From UBA2991 sp965221735 (lineage in GTDB: Bacteria > Chloroflexota > Dehalococcoidia > Tepidiformales > Tepidiformaceae), in assembly GCA_965221735.1 (NCBI GenBank), contig OZ244910.1, forward strand, positions 2,480,001 through 2,544,000: a stretch of DNA of 64,000 bases, read 5' to 3'. Under the pieces are notes generated by a model that saw only the letters and a program-made list of their open reading frames with translations, made no database searches and had not been told where the DNA came from. Position numbers and translations under genes: made by a program. Of this stretch, positions 1-6,802 are shown one piece after another; position 1 is the first letter of the stretch; the number at the start of each line of letters is the position of its first letter.

Positions 1-16
1 AAAGGAGCAAAACCGA

Positions 17-775
17 ATGACCAGGATTCTCAAGTGGCTCGGGGGAGGCGTCGCGGCAGTCATGCTGCTCGGCCTCGCCGGCCTCTTCAGCGGAGAGGTG
101 GCCGAGGCCCAGCCGTCTGGCCCGCCTCACCGCTTCGCCGGCACCGTCACCCTCGATGGTGAAGCCGCGGCCGCCGGCACGTCGGTCACCGCAATCGTCA
201 ACGGCGCCGAGTGTGGCTCCGCCACGGTAATCGAGAGCGCTGCCGGTTCGACCTACGCGCTCGACGTGCCCGGCGAGTGCGCCGATGCCGGCGACACCGT
301 CTCCTTCCAGGTCGGGGGCTACGACGCCGCTGAATCTGGAACCTGGAGCGGTGGCGGCCGCACCGACCTCGACCTGACGGCCTCCTCGGCCATGCCCGAG
401 GAGCCCATGGATGACATGGGCGACGAGTGCCCGGACGACATGGGCGAGGGCGACATGCCCGACGAGCCCGATGAACCGTCCGAGCCGTCCGAGCCGTCCG
501 AGCCTGCAGAGCCCATGGATGACATGGGTGACGACATGGCCGACGACTGCCCGACGGCCGACATGGGCGACGAGGACATGGGCGACGACGACATGGACGA
601 AATGCCCGAGGAGCCCATGGACGACATGGACGACATGGCTCCGGAAGCCGGCGACACCGGCACCGGACTCGCCACCAACACGATCAGCACCAGCTCTTCG
701 CTGGCTGCCATCCTCGGTGTGACCGCCCTGGCAATCCTGCTGGGCAGCTACACCTTCGCCCGCCGCCGGCGCTAG
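17..775 (+). CDS. Secreted, membrane-anchored acidic Met/Asp-rich protein
   Basis: I do not recognise a named family. A Shine-Dalgarno AAAGGAG at 1-7 fixes the ATG at 17. Residues 1-31 form a signal peptide with a likely cleavage after AEA. Residues about 35-120 resemble a small beta-sandwich of the carboxypeptidase-regulatory or CnaB type, with two Cys that could pair. Residues about 125-210 are an acidic low-complexity stretch of repeated MDDMGD and SEPSEP units. A hydrophobic segment at about 226-248 ends in RRRR, the architecture of a surface protein held by a C-terminal anchor; I see no LPXTG motif. It is probably a cell-surface protein with a metal-binding or spacer region. Function is unknown. 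A strong hairpin follows the gene. Confidence 0.8.
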   Translation: MTRILKWLGGGVAAVMLLGLAGLFSGEVAEAQPSGPPHRFAGTVTLDGEAAAAGTSVTAIVNGAECGSATVIESAAGSTYALDVPGECADAGDTVSFQVGGYDAAESGTWSGGGRTDLDLTASSAMPEEPMDDMGDECPDDMGEGDMPDEPDEPSEPSEPSEPAEPMDDMGDDMADDCPTADMGDEDMGDDDMDEMPEEPMDDMDDMAPEAGDTGTGLATNTISTSSSLAAILGVTALAILLGSYTFARRRR

Positions 776-803
776 CCCGACGGCCCTAAACCAAGTGCCA
801 CCT

Positions 804-839
804 CGCGAGGGGAATCGCCTTCCGGCGGTTCCCCTCGCG
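804..839 (+). terminator. Strong hairpin after the surface protein gene
   Basis: Arms 804-819 and 824-839 are 16 bases each and pair with only one G-U type mismatch around a TTCC loop. No T-run follows, only TCTGCCTCT. It ends nine bases before the ATG of the next gene, so it could also act on that gene. Confidence 0.6.
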
Positions 840-848
840 TCTGCCTCT

Positions 849-1127
849 ATGGGTATCTGTGCAGTATGCGGCGAGGAAACACGTCCGCCGCGAGTCAACT
901 CCCCACGGCCGGAGGGCCTCTGCTACGACTGCTGGCGCAAGACGGACCACTACCGCGAGCACAACCGCAACGAGAAGCGCGAGGCGTACGACACGAAGCC
1001 CGCCCAGCGCAGGCGCATCCAGCAGACCAACGCGGAGCGGTACCGCAGGAAAGCACGGGACCCGCGATTCCTGCAAGAAGAGGCCGCGCGTAAGCGAGAG
1101 GACTACTGGCGGAGACGGGGCGGGTAG
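849..1127 (+). CDS. Small basic protein with Cys4 zinc-binding motif
   Basis: This 92-residue protein is unassigned. It has CAVC at residues 4-7 and CYDC at 25-28, spaced as a zinc ribbon or knuckle, followed by a long, strongly basic helical tail rich in Arg, Lys and Glu. Such proteins often bind nucleic acid, but nothing here proves that. I chose the ATG at 849 because the Cys motif begins just after it; an in-frame GTG at 795 would place the upstream hairpin inside the coding region. There is no clear Shine-Dalgarno sequence. The stop codon TAG is followed at once by a heptamer repeat patch. Confidence 0.6.
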   Translation: MGICAVCGEETRPPRVNSPRPEGLCYDCWRKTDHYREHNRNEKREAYDTKPAQRRRIQQTNAERYRRKARDPRFLQEEAARKREDYWRRRGG

Positions 1128-1209
1128 TAGTGAATAGTGACTAGTGGATAGTGGATGGTGACCTCGTCCGGCTACTCACCATTCACTATTCACTACCCAC
1201 TACTCACTA
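1128..1209. repeat. Heptamer tandem repeats forming a 34-bp imperfect hairpin
   Basis: Heptamers TAGTGAA, TAGTGAC, TAGTGGA, TAGTGGA and TGGTGAC run from 1128 to 1162. The arm 1128-1161 pairs with 1176-1209 at 29 of 34 positions, three of the exceptions being G-T wobble, with a 14-base loop. It lies between two convergent genes and its right arm encodes the last residues of the minus-strand gene. Confidence 0.8.
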
Positions 1210-2737
1210 CCCCATCCCGCGCCTTGACGACGGCGGCGAGCTTCGCCTCGGCGGTGCGGGCGGATGCGACGGGGTTGTCGGCGAAGGTGGCGAAGCCGCA
1301 GTCGGGCGTGAGCAGGACGCGCTCCTTCCCGAGGAGGTTGACGGCGCGGGCGATGCCCTCCCGGATCACCTCGACGGACTCGACCGCGGGATCCTTCGGG
1401 TTCACCACGCCCACGCCGAGGCGCTTGTCATCGGGGAGGTCGCCCAGGAGCTCCAGTTCGCCGGCGCGGGGGGTGCAGAGCTCAAGGAACAGGGTCCCGA
1501 CGGGAGCGTCGCCGAGGAACCCGAGCAGGGGCCGGTAGTCGCCGGAGAGGGCGGCGGACTCGTCGGGGGTCCAGTTGCCGCGGCAGACGTGCAGGCCGAG
1601 CCGCTCGGCGGGGAGGCCGCGCACGGTCTCGCGGAGGAGGTCGGCGGCGAAGGCGAGCTCGCGCCCGGGCGCGAGCTTCTCGCTGAGGGCGCCGCACATG
1701 AAGCTGCGTTTCGCGCCAGCCTCGCCGTACACGACCTCGGTGAGCACGGGCTCGTCGAACTGCACAAGCGCGGCGCCGCCGGCGAGGAGGGCGTGCAGCT
1801 CCTCGCGGAGGACGCGCACGACATCGAGGGCGAGGTCGTCGCGGGTCTCGTAGGGGCGCTCGCGCAGGCAGTCGAGCCACATGGTGCGGGTCAGCAGGTA
1901 GGGGCCGGGGAGGGCGACCTTGACGGGCGTATTGGCGCAGGAGCGGGCGAAGGCGAGCTCGTGGGCGGCGAGGGGGCGGCTGCGGCCGAGGGGGCCGTGA
2001 ACGACGGGGTGGCGCACGTCCGCGGCGGGCACATCGAGGGCGCGCAGCTCGCGGTGGAACTCGTCGGGGTCGTCGACCATGGCGGTGAGGTCGCTGAGGG
2101 GGATGAGCTGGCAGTTGTCGAGGAGGCCACCGACGAAGCTGGCGTAGTTGTCGCGCCGCTGCTCGCCGTCGGTCACGACATCGACGCCGGCGCGGCGCTG
2201 GGCGTCGAGGGCGAGGCGGACGGCGTCGTCGGCGGTCTCGTGGAAGGCGCCGCCGTCGAGGCGGCCTTCAAGGTGGTCGTGCATGGCCTGCAGCATCCAG
2301 CGGGGGCGGGGCCAGCTTCCGATGCCCATGACGGAGAGGGGCGCGACGGCGGGGGCCGGGGCCGGTTCCGGGAGCGAATCGGGGACGGAGACTTCGACAA
2401 GGGGCCGGTCGCGAACCGGGGCGGGGGACGGGGGCGGGGCGGCCGGGTGGCGCGCGGCGAGGGGGCCCTTCGACACGAGGTAGCTGCGCTGGTCGCCGTG
2501 CCTGGTCCAGGAGACGAGCTCGTTGCCGGTCATCCGGCACCAGGCGGGCAGCTCGATCTCGACCGTGGGTTCGGTCGAGCGGATCTCGAGGAGGCCGCCG
2601 GGGGCGAGGGGGTCGATATTGCGGCGAATGAGCAGCAGCAGCCCGCCGCCGCAGTCGAGGTCGCCGCCGTCGAAGCCGGCGTCGGGCGCGAACGGGTGGC
2701 GCTCGACTGGATCGCCGGGACTGGCCGAACCGCTCAC
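1193..2737 (-). CDS. TusA-like domain fused to a MetE catalytic core
   Basis: Residues about 20-92 are a TusA/SirA-like sulfur-carrier domain with C29 in DCGGG (the usual CPxP is replaced by CGxG) and a second cysteine, C67, in PAWCRMT. A Pro-rich linker leads to residues about 134-510, a cobalamin-independent methionine synthase catalytic domain. Zinc ligands are visible as H383 and C385 (HVCRGNW) and C480 (TPDCGFA); E419 is a possible third. The N-terminal folate-binding half of full MetE is absent, so it belongs with the core-MetE proteins, whose methyl donors are often not methyltetrahydrofolate. The start is GTG at 2737, 16 bases after the DsrE gene. Chemistry may be methyl transfer to homocysteine or to another thiol presented by the sulfur carriers; this is inference. 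A complete MetH lies elsewhere in the window. Confidence 0.8.
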   Translation of the reverse strand: MSGSASPGDPVERHPFAPDAGFDGGDLDCGGGLLLLIRRNIDPLAPGGLLEIRSTEPTVEIELPAWCRMTGNELVSWTRHGDQRSYLVSKGPLAARHPAAPPPSPAPVRDRPLVEVSVPDSLPEPAPAPAVAPLSVMGIGSWPRPRWMLQAMHDHLEGRLDGGAFHETADDAVRLALDAQRRAGVDVVTDGEQRRDNYASFVGGLLDNCQLIPLSDLTAMVDDPDEFHRELRALDVPAADVRHPVVHGPLGRSRPLAAHELAFARSCANTPVKVALPGPYLLTRTMWLDCLRERPYETRDDLALDVVRVLREELHALLAGGAALVQFDEPVLTEVVYGEAGAKRSFMCGALSEKLAPGRELAFAADLLRETVRGLPAERLGLHVCRGNWTPDESAALSGDYRPLLGFLGDAPVGTLFLELCTPRAGELELLGDLPDDKRLGVGVVNPKDPAVESVEVIREGIARAVNLLGKERVLLTPDCGFATFADNPVASARTAEAKLAAVVKARDGVVSSG

Positions 2738-2753
2738 GGGATGGGTTTCGCGG

Positions 2754-3116
2754 CTAGTAGGTGACGCTGGGCGCGCCGTCGGAGAGGAACTCCACGAGCA
2801 TCGCCCCGCCGACGATGGTCGCGCCTTCGACGAGGTTGTTCTCGTCGAGCCCGCGCTTCTTGAAGCAGGGCGCGCAGACGTAGATCAGGCCGCCGCCAGC
2901 GGTGAAGGCGTCCATGAGCTCGCTGAGCGGGAGGAAGCCGTCCTCGCGGATGGCGTCGGCGTAGCCCTTCTCGGCGAGGCGGACGCCCTCGGTGCTGAGA
3001 AACACGAGGGTCTCCTTCTCGGAGCCGAGGGCGGCATTGGCGACGACGAAGCCGACGGTCGCCTTGTCGGGGTCGTTACCGGATGAGGTGAGGTTGACGC
3101 AGAACTTGCCTGGCAC
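2754..3116 (-). CDS. DsrE-family sulfur-relay protein
   Basis: The 120-residue protein has the DsrE/F fold pattern and a C81-A-P-C84 motif in the position where DsrE-like proteins carry a reactive cysteine; C6 is a further cysteine. DsrE proteins exchange persulfide sulfur with TusA. It starts with GTG at 3116 after an AAGGAGA Shine-Dalgarno sequence, 20 bases beyond the free TusA gene, and is followed by the TusA::MetE fusion. The three genes therefore look like one sulfur-transfer unit acting in the cytoplasm. The actual sulfur donor and acceptor are not visible. Confidence 0.78.
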   Translation of the reverse strand: MPGKFCVNLTSSGNDPDKATVGFVVANAALGSEKETLVFLSTEGVRLAEKGYADAIREDGFLPLSELMDAFTAGGGLIYVCAPCFKKRGLDENNLVEGATIVGGAMLVEFLSDGAPSVTY

Positions 3117-3136
3117 GGAGCGGGTGTCTCCTTGGT

Positions 3137-3373
3137 TCAGGGGTTTGGGCGCTGTTCGATCCAGTAGTGGGGGTGGTCGGCGCGGAGGAGGCGGCGTTCA
3201 GTCATGCGGCACCAGGCGGGCATGTCCTCGGGAGCGCCAAGGTCGCGCACAGTGAGCTTCAGCACCTCGCCCGCGGCCAGTCCCCTCATGCGGGATCGAA
3301 GCATCACGATAACCTCGCCGCAGCCCATATCGCCAGCGTCCCACTCGGCATGGGCGCGGGGAACGTCGCTCAC
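3137..3373 (-). CDS. TusA-like sulfur-carrier protein, stand-alone
   Basis: This 78-residue protein matches the N-terminal domain of the fusion two genes away: C18 in MGCGE corresponds to its C29, and C55 in PAWCRMT to its C67. As in the fusion, the normal CPxP motif is CGxx, so the two are sister copies rather than classical TusA for tRNA thiolation. GTG at 3373 overlaps the herA stop (GTGA), with GGAGG a few bases upstream, which indicates translational coupling. I infer it hands sulfur to DsrE or to the fusion protein. Confidence 0.75.
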   Translation of the reverse strand: MSDVPRAHAEWDAGDMGCGEVIVMLRSRMRGLAAGEVLKLTVRDLGAPEDMPAWCRMTERRLLRADHPHYWIEQRPNP

Positions 3374-5082
3374 CGCTCATCCTCCGGCGGACCGGAACCT
3401 GGAGGGGCGCCGAAGAGGGCGGCGGCGGGGCTCGTCTCTTCCTGCTCGGGGAGGCCGAGCCGCGCGCGCAGGGAGGCGCGGGCGGAGTCGGCGTTCGTGG
3501 CCTCGGGGGTCTGGACGACGACGGGCATGGGCAGGGCGTGGCCGAAGACGAGCGCCTGGCGCTTGCTCTCGAGGGCGGCGATGACCTGGCGGAGGCCGCT
3601 CCTTCCGGCAACGCCGCCGACGATGGCCTCGACGTCGTTGTCGCTGTCGAGCTGGAGCGTGAACTTCGTGCCGATCTGGGAGAGGACCTCGGGGTCGATC
3701 TGGCTGGGGCGCTGGTCGATGACGAGGAGGGTGACGTTGTACTTGCGCAGCTCGCGGGCGATCTGGCCGAAGATGCTCTGGCCGGCGAGGGAGCGGTCGA
3801 CGAACTTGTGGGCTTCCTCGATGACGATGACGAGGCGGTTCGGAGCCTCGCGCTCCTCGGAGCGCTCGGTGCTGTCGCGGTAGCGCTCCCAGATGCGGCG
3901 GGAGAGCATGTTGGCGACGAGCATGTAGCTGACGAGGTCGTTGCCGAAGCGTCCGAACTGGACGACGACGCTCTTGCCACCCTGGAGCGAGCGCACGACG
4001 TGCTCGATGACGTCGCCGAACTGGGAGCCCTCGGTGCGGACGAACTCGCGGCGGGTGAGGCGCTCCATGCGGCGGCGAAGGCTCTCGAGCGAGCCGGGAT
4101 AGCCCATCTGGGCGGCGACCTGCGACCAGTTGACGTCGCCCTCGGGAGGCTCGCGCCAGAGCCTGTCGACGAGGGCGGCGGATGGCTCGTCGGCGAGGAT
4201 CTCGTCGATCCAGCCGGGGCCGAAGCGGCGGCGGCAGGCATGGGCGGCATCGACGGCGAGGTCGGAGAGGTCGAGGGTCTCACGCAGGACTTCGAGGTCG
4301 TCGGGCTGGATGTCGCGTGTGCCGATAAGGATCTGGCCGTCGGAGCGGGCGGCGCGGGATTCGAGGGTGTAGAGCTCGATGTCGGTCTGGTGGCGCTGCT
4401 TGAGGGAGCGCAGGCGGCTGGTCGAGGGGCCCTGGAACTTCATCTCCCAGCCGTAGTCGTTGTGCATGTCGAAGACCAGGGCGACGGTGCGGTCGCTGTT
4501 GGTTGCGGCGGCGGTCGAGCGGGTGAGCATCGCATCGAGCAGGTGAAGGACGAGCACGCTCTTGCCCGTGCCGCTCTTGCCGAACACGCCGGCGGAGCGC
4601 TCGAAGAGGCGCTCGAAGTCGACGCCCACCTGGAGCTCGTCCATGCCGAGGGGAGCGCCGACGGGGATGTTGGGGCCGTCGGTGGCGAAGGCGCGGTCGA
4701 GGGTGTCCTGGTCGGCGGGGTGGACGGCGGAGAAGTGGCTGGGGAGGCGGCGGGCGCGGGCCGGTTCCTCGCCGTTTTCGCCGAGCTCAAGGTAGGGGTC
4801 GACGGCGAGGGCGGTGTAGACGCCGGTGTCCTGGAGGACCTCGCGCAGGAGAGCCGGTTCGTCCTCGCCGGGAGGCCAGACGGTAGGGCCGGAATCGACC
4901 GACTTGAGGGTGATATCGGTGACCATGCCGAGGATGCTCAGGCCACCGCCGACATCGGTCTTCGCGTACTGGCCGAGCTGGGCGGCCTGGCCGGGGTCGA
5001 GCCGTACCTCGAGGCCCTTCGTGAGGGAGCCCCCGACGACGACGCCGAGGGGCCGGGTGGCGTCGGGGTTCGCGTCACTCAT
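3370..5082 (-). CDS. herA: HerA-like DNA-translocating ATPase
   Basis: The 570-residue protein has an N-terminal HAS-barrel-like region (about residues 10-70), Walker A GKSGTGKS at 168-175, and Walker B LVIVIEEAHKF around 417-427, typical of FtsK/HerA ATPases. HerA hexamers pump DNA and work with the NurA nuclease in end resection. nurA is two genes upstream in the same overlapping chain, which supports the call. Its ATG at 5082 overlaps the preceding stop by ATGA. HerA-NurA pairs occur in archaea and scattered bacteria, both in housekeeping repair and in antiphage systems; here the surroundings are housekeeping genes, so repair is likelier. Confidence 0.88.
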   Translation of the reverse strand: MSDANPDATRPLGVVVGGSLTKGLEVRLDPGQAAQLGQYAKTDVGGGLSILGMVTDITLKSVDSGPTVWPPGEDEPALLREVLQDTGVYTALAVDPYLELGENGEEPARARRLPSHFSAVHPADQDTLDRAFATDGPNIPVGAPLGMDELQVGVDFERLFERSAGVFGKSGTGKSVLVLHLLDAMLTRSTAAATNSDRTVALVFDMHNDYGWEMKFQGPSTSRLRSLKQRHQTDIELYTLESRAARSDGQILIGTRDIQPDDLEVLRETLDLSDLAVDAAHACRRRFGPGWIDEILADEPSAALVDRLWREPPEGDVNWSQVAAQMGYPGSLESLRRRMERLTRREFVRTEGSQFGDVIEHVVRSLQGGKSVVVQFGRFGNDLVSYMLVANMLSRRIWERYRDSTERSEEREAPNRLVIVIEEAHKFVDRSLAGQSIFGQIARELRKYNVTLLVIDQRPSQIDPEVLSQIGTKFTLQLDSDNDVEAIVGGVAGRSGLRQVIAALESKRQALVFGHALPMPVVVQTPEATNADSARASLRARLGLPEQEETSPAAALFGAPPGSGPPEDER

Positions 5083-5663
5083 GGTTCCACCGCACGGAGG
5101 ATACTCGTGAGGCGCGAGGGTTCGGCTTTGAGGAGACGGGCGAGCTCCTTGCCGGCGGCGACGAGGAAGAGGCGCTCCCCGGGGCCGGCGGCGCGGGCGA
5201 CCTCGCGGATGGCGGCCGCGACGACGGCATCGTCGGCGGCGGGGTTGGCGACGAGGGGGACGAGGAAGCGGCCCTCGTCGGCGACGCGGACCTTCTCCTC
5301 ATCGGTGGCGGCCTGCACCTCGGCGAGGAGGGGCGGGGGCATGGGCGGGAGGGCGGGGCGGGCGACCTCGCGGTCGATGTGCCCGCAGATGGCGACGGCG
5401 AGGGTGGTGCGCAGGAGCAGCTCGATCTCGGGGTTGCCGGCCATGACGGAGGCGGCGCTCTGGCCCGGATCCCCGCGGGGGACGAGGGGGCGGGAGGGAT
5501 CGTCGGGGCCGCTCTCGCTGCCGGTCACGACGCCGAACGTGTCACAGCGCCCTTCCCGCACGACCAGCATCTGGCCGAGGGCGAAGGGCTCACTCGTGTA
5601 GCGGGCGTAGGCGCACTCGAAGGCGCGCACGCTGGCGTTGACGACTCGGCAGGTTTCGCTCAA
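5079..5663 (-). CDS. HerA/NurA-linked protein of unknown function
   Basis: This 194-residue protein sits between nurA and herA with four-base overlaps on both sides (TTGA and ATGA), so the three products are probably made together. The TTG at 5663 is preceded by AGGAGG at good spacing, while upstream in-frame codons are the nurA shadow. Residues about 22-55 (FALGQMLVVREG..FGVV) look like a HAS-barrel, the small barrel at the front of HerA and F1 ATPases, so it could be an adaptor. The rest has no motif I know. The barrel reading is tentative. Confidence 0.6.
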   Translation of the reverse strand: MSETCRVVNASVRAFECAYARYTSEPFALGQMLVVREGRCDTFGVVTGSESGPDDPSRPLVPRGDPGQSAASVMAGNPEIELLLRTTLAVAICGHIDREVARPALPPMPPPLLAEVQAATDEEKVRVADEGRFLVPLVANPAADDAVVAAAIREVARAAGPGERLFLVAAGKELARLLKAEPSRLTSILRAVEP

Positions 5664-6802
5664 ACGGCCCTCCTGCGCTTGCTCTGCTGCTTGCCGTTGA
5701 GGGGCGGGCGGATGCCCGCGTCGCCGGCGAGGCGGTCGAGGAGGCGCTCGAACTGCTCGCGGTCGCCGGCCGAGATGACGGCCTGCTCGTGCGCCTCCTG
5801 GAGGGCGCGCGGATAGCCGTCGCAGCGCTCGCACTGGTCGACGAGGGTGGCGTGGAGGCGGTCGACCTGGGTGGGGGTGGCCGCCCAGGCGGGAAGCTCG
5901 ACGCGGGCGATGTCGTCGCCGACGCGGAGATAGAAGAGCGCGACCTCGTGGCCCGGAAGCAGTGACTCGACGCTCCCCCGGCGGCTGCTGCGGGAGTGGA
6001 AGATGGCGCTGCGCTCGCCGGGTGCGAGGAGGCCGCGAAACACGTCGCCGTCGGTGAGGGGCGGCGCAGCGGGCGGGGGCGGGGCGAGCACTTCGAGGGC
6101 GGCGACGACCTCGCGGGCGGCGGAGGCGGAGATATACGCGCCCATGCTCAGGGGTTCGCCGCAGTCCCGGATGCGGTCGAGCGCTTCGACCGTGCGGTTG
6201 CGGTAGGGGGCGAGGGCCTCGTCGGAGGCCTGGCGGGTGTGGAGGTCCCAGGGGAGGAGGGTGCCGTCGAGGAGGAGGACGGCGGGGCCGGCCGTAGCAG
6301 CGGGGACGGCAAGCTCGACGCCGCGCTCCAGCTCGCGCACATCGCGGAGGAGACGGGTGGCGAGGCCGCGGGGAGCCTGGCGCATGCCGGCCGAGCCTTC
6401 GAGGAGGTCACCGTCGAGGCCGACCTCGGCGACGGCGTCGAGGGCAGGCTCAACAGGGACGCCGTAGGGGAGGAGGGCGTGGCCGATGTTGATGGCGTAG
6501 CAGCGGACGGTGGAGAAGCGATCGGGGGTGATGGAGGAGCCATCGACGCCGATGACGGTGACGGGGCCGAGGGAGGGGGTAGGGCAGGTGGCGGCGGGGT
6601 CGTCCTCGGCGAGGGCGTAGGGAACGGCCTGCCCGCCGAGCGCCTGCTCGATGCGGGCGGCGGCGGCCACCGGGTCGTCGCTCCACTCGCGGAGGGCGGC
6701 GCGGGCGCCCTCGATGGCCACGCCTGCAGCGGCGCGCGTCTCCTCGTGGCGGGCGATGAGCGCCGGCAGCTCGGAGGCGACGGTGTCCATGCGCAGGGTC
6801 AC
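5660..6802 (-). CDS. nurA: NurA 5'-3' nuclease
   Basis: The NurA domain is indicated by VIGVDGSS with D87 and VLLLDGTLLPW with D179, the two acidic metal-binding motifs of the family, and by the C-terminal GYPRALQEAHEQAVI region with its histidine. NurA trims DNA ends with HerA, yielding 3' overhangs for recombination. Start is GTG at 6802, overlapping the selB stop as GTGA. Length (380 residues) is normal. Gene order selB-nurA-linker-herA suggests co-translation, though SelB and NurA have no known shared task. Confidence 0.85.
   Translation of the reverse strand: MTLRMDTVASELPALIARHEETRAAAGVAIEGARAALREWSDDPVAAAARIEQALGGQAVPYALAEDDPAATCPTPSLGPVTVIGVDGSSITPDRFSTVRCYAINIGHALLPYGVPVEPALDAVAEVGLDGDLLEGSAGMRQAPRGLATRLLRDVRELERGVELAVPAATAGPAVLLLDGTLLPWDLHTRQASDEALAPYRNRTVEALDRIRDCGEPLSMGAYISASAAREVVAALEVLAPPPPAAPPLTDGDVFRGLLAPGERSAIFHSRSSRRGSVESLLPGHEVALFYLRVGDDIARVELPAWAATPTQVDRLHATLVDQCERCDGYPRALQEAHEQAVISAGDREQFERLLDRLAGDAGIRPPLNGKQQSKRRRAV

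Noticed and set aside
319..711. 130-codon Ser/Met-rich frame opposite the surface protein
   Set aside because: It is the antisense reading of the MDDMGD repeat and has no start context.
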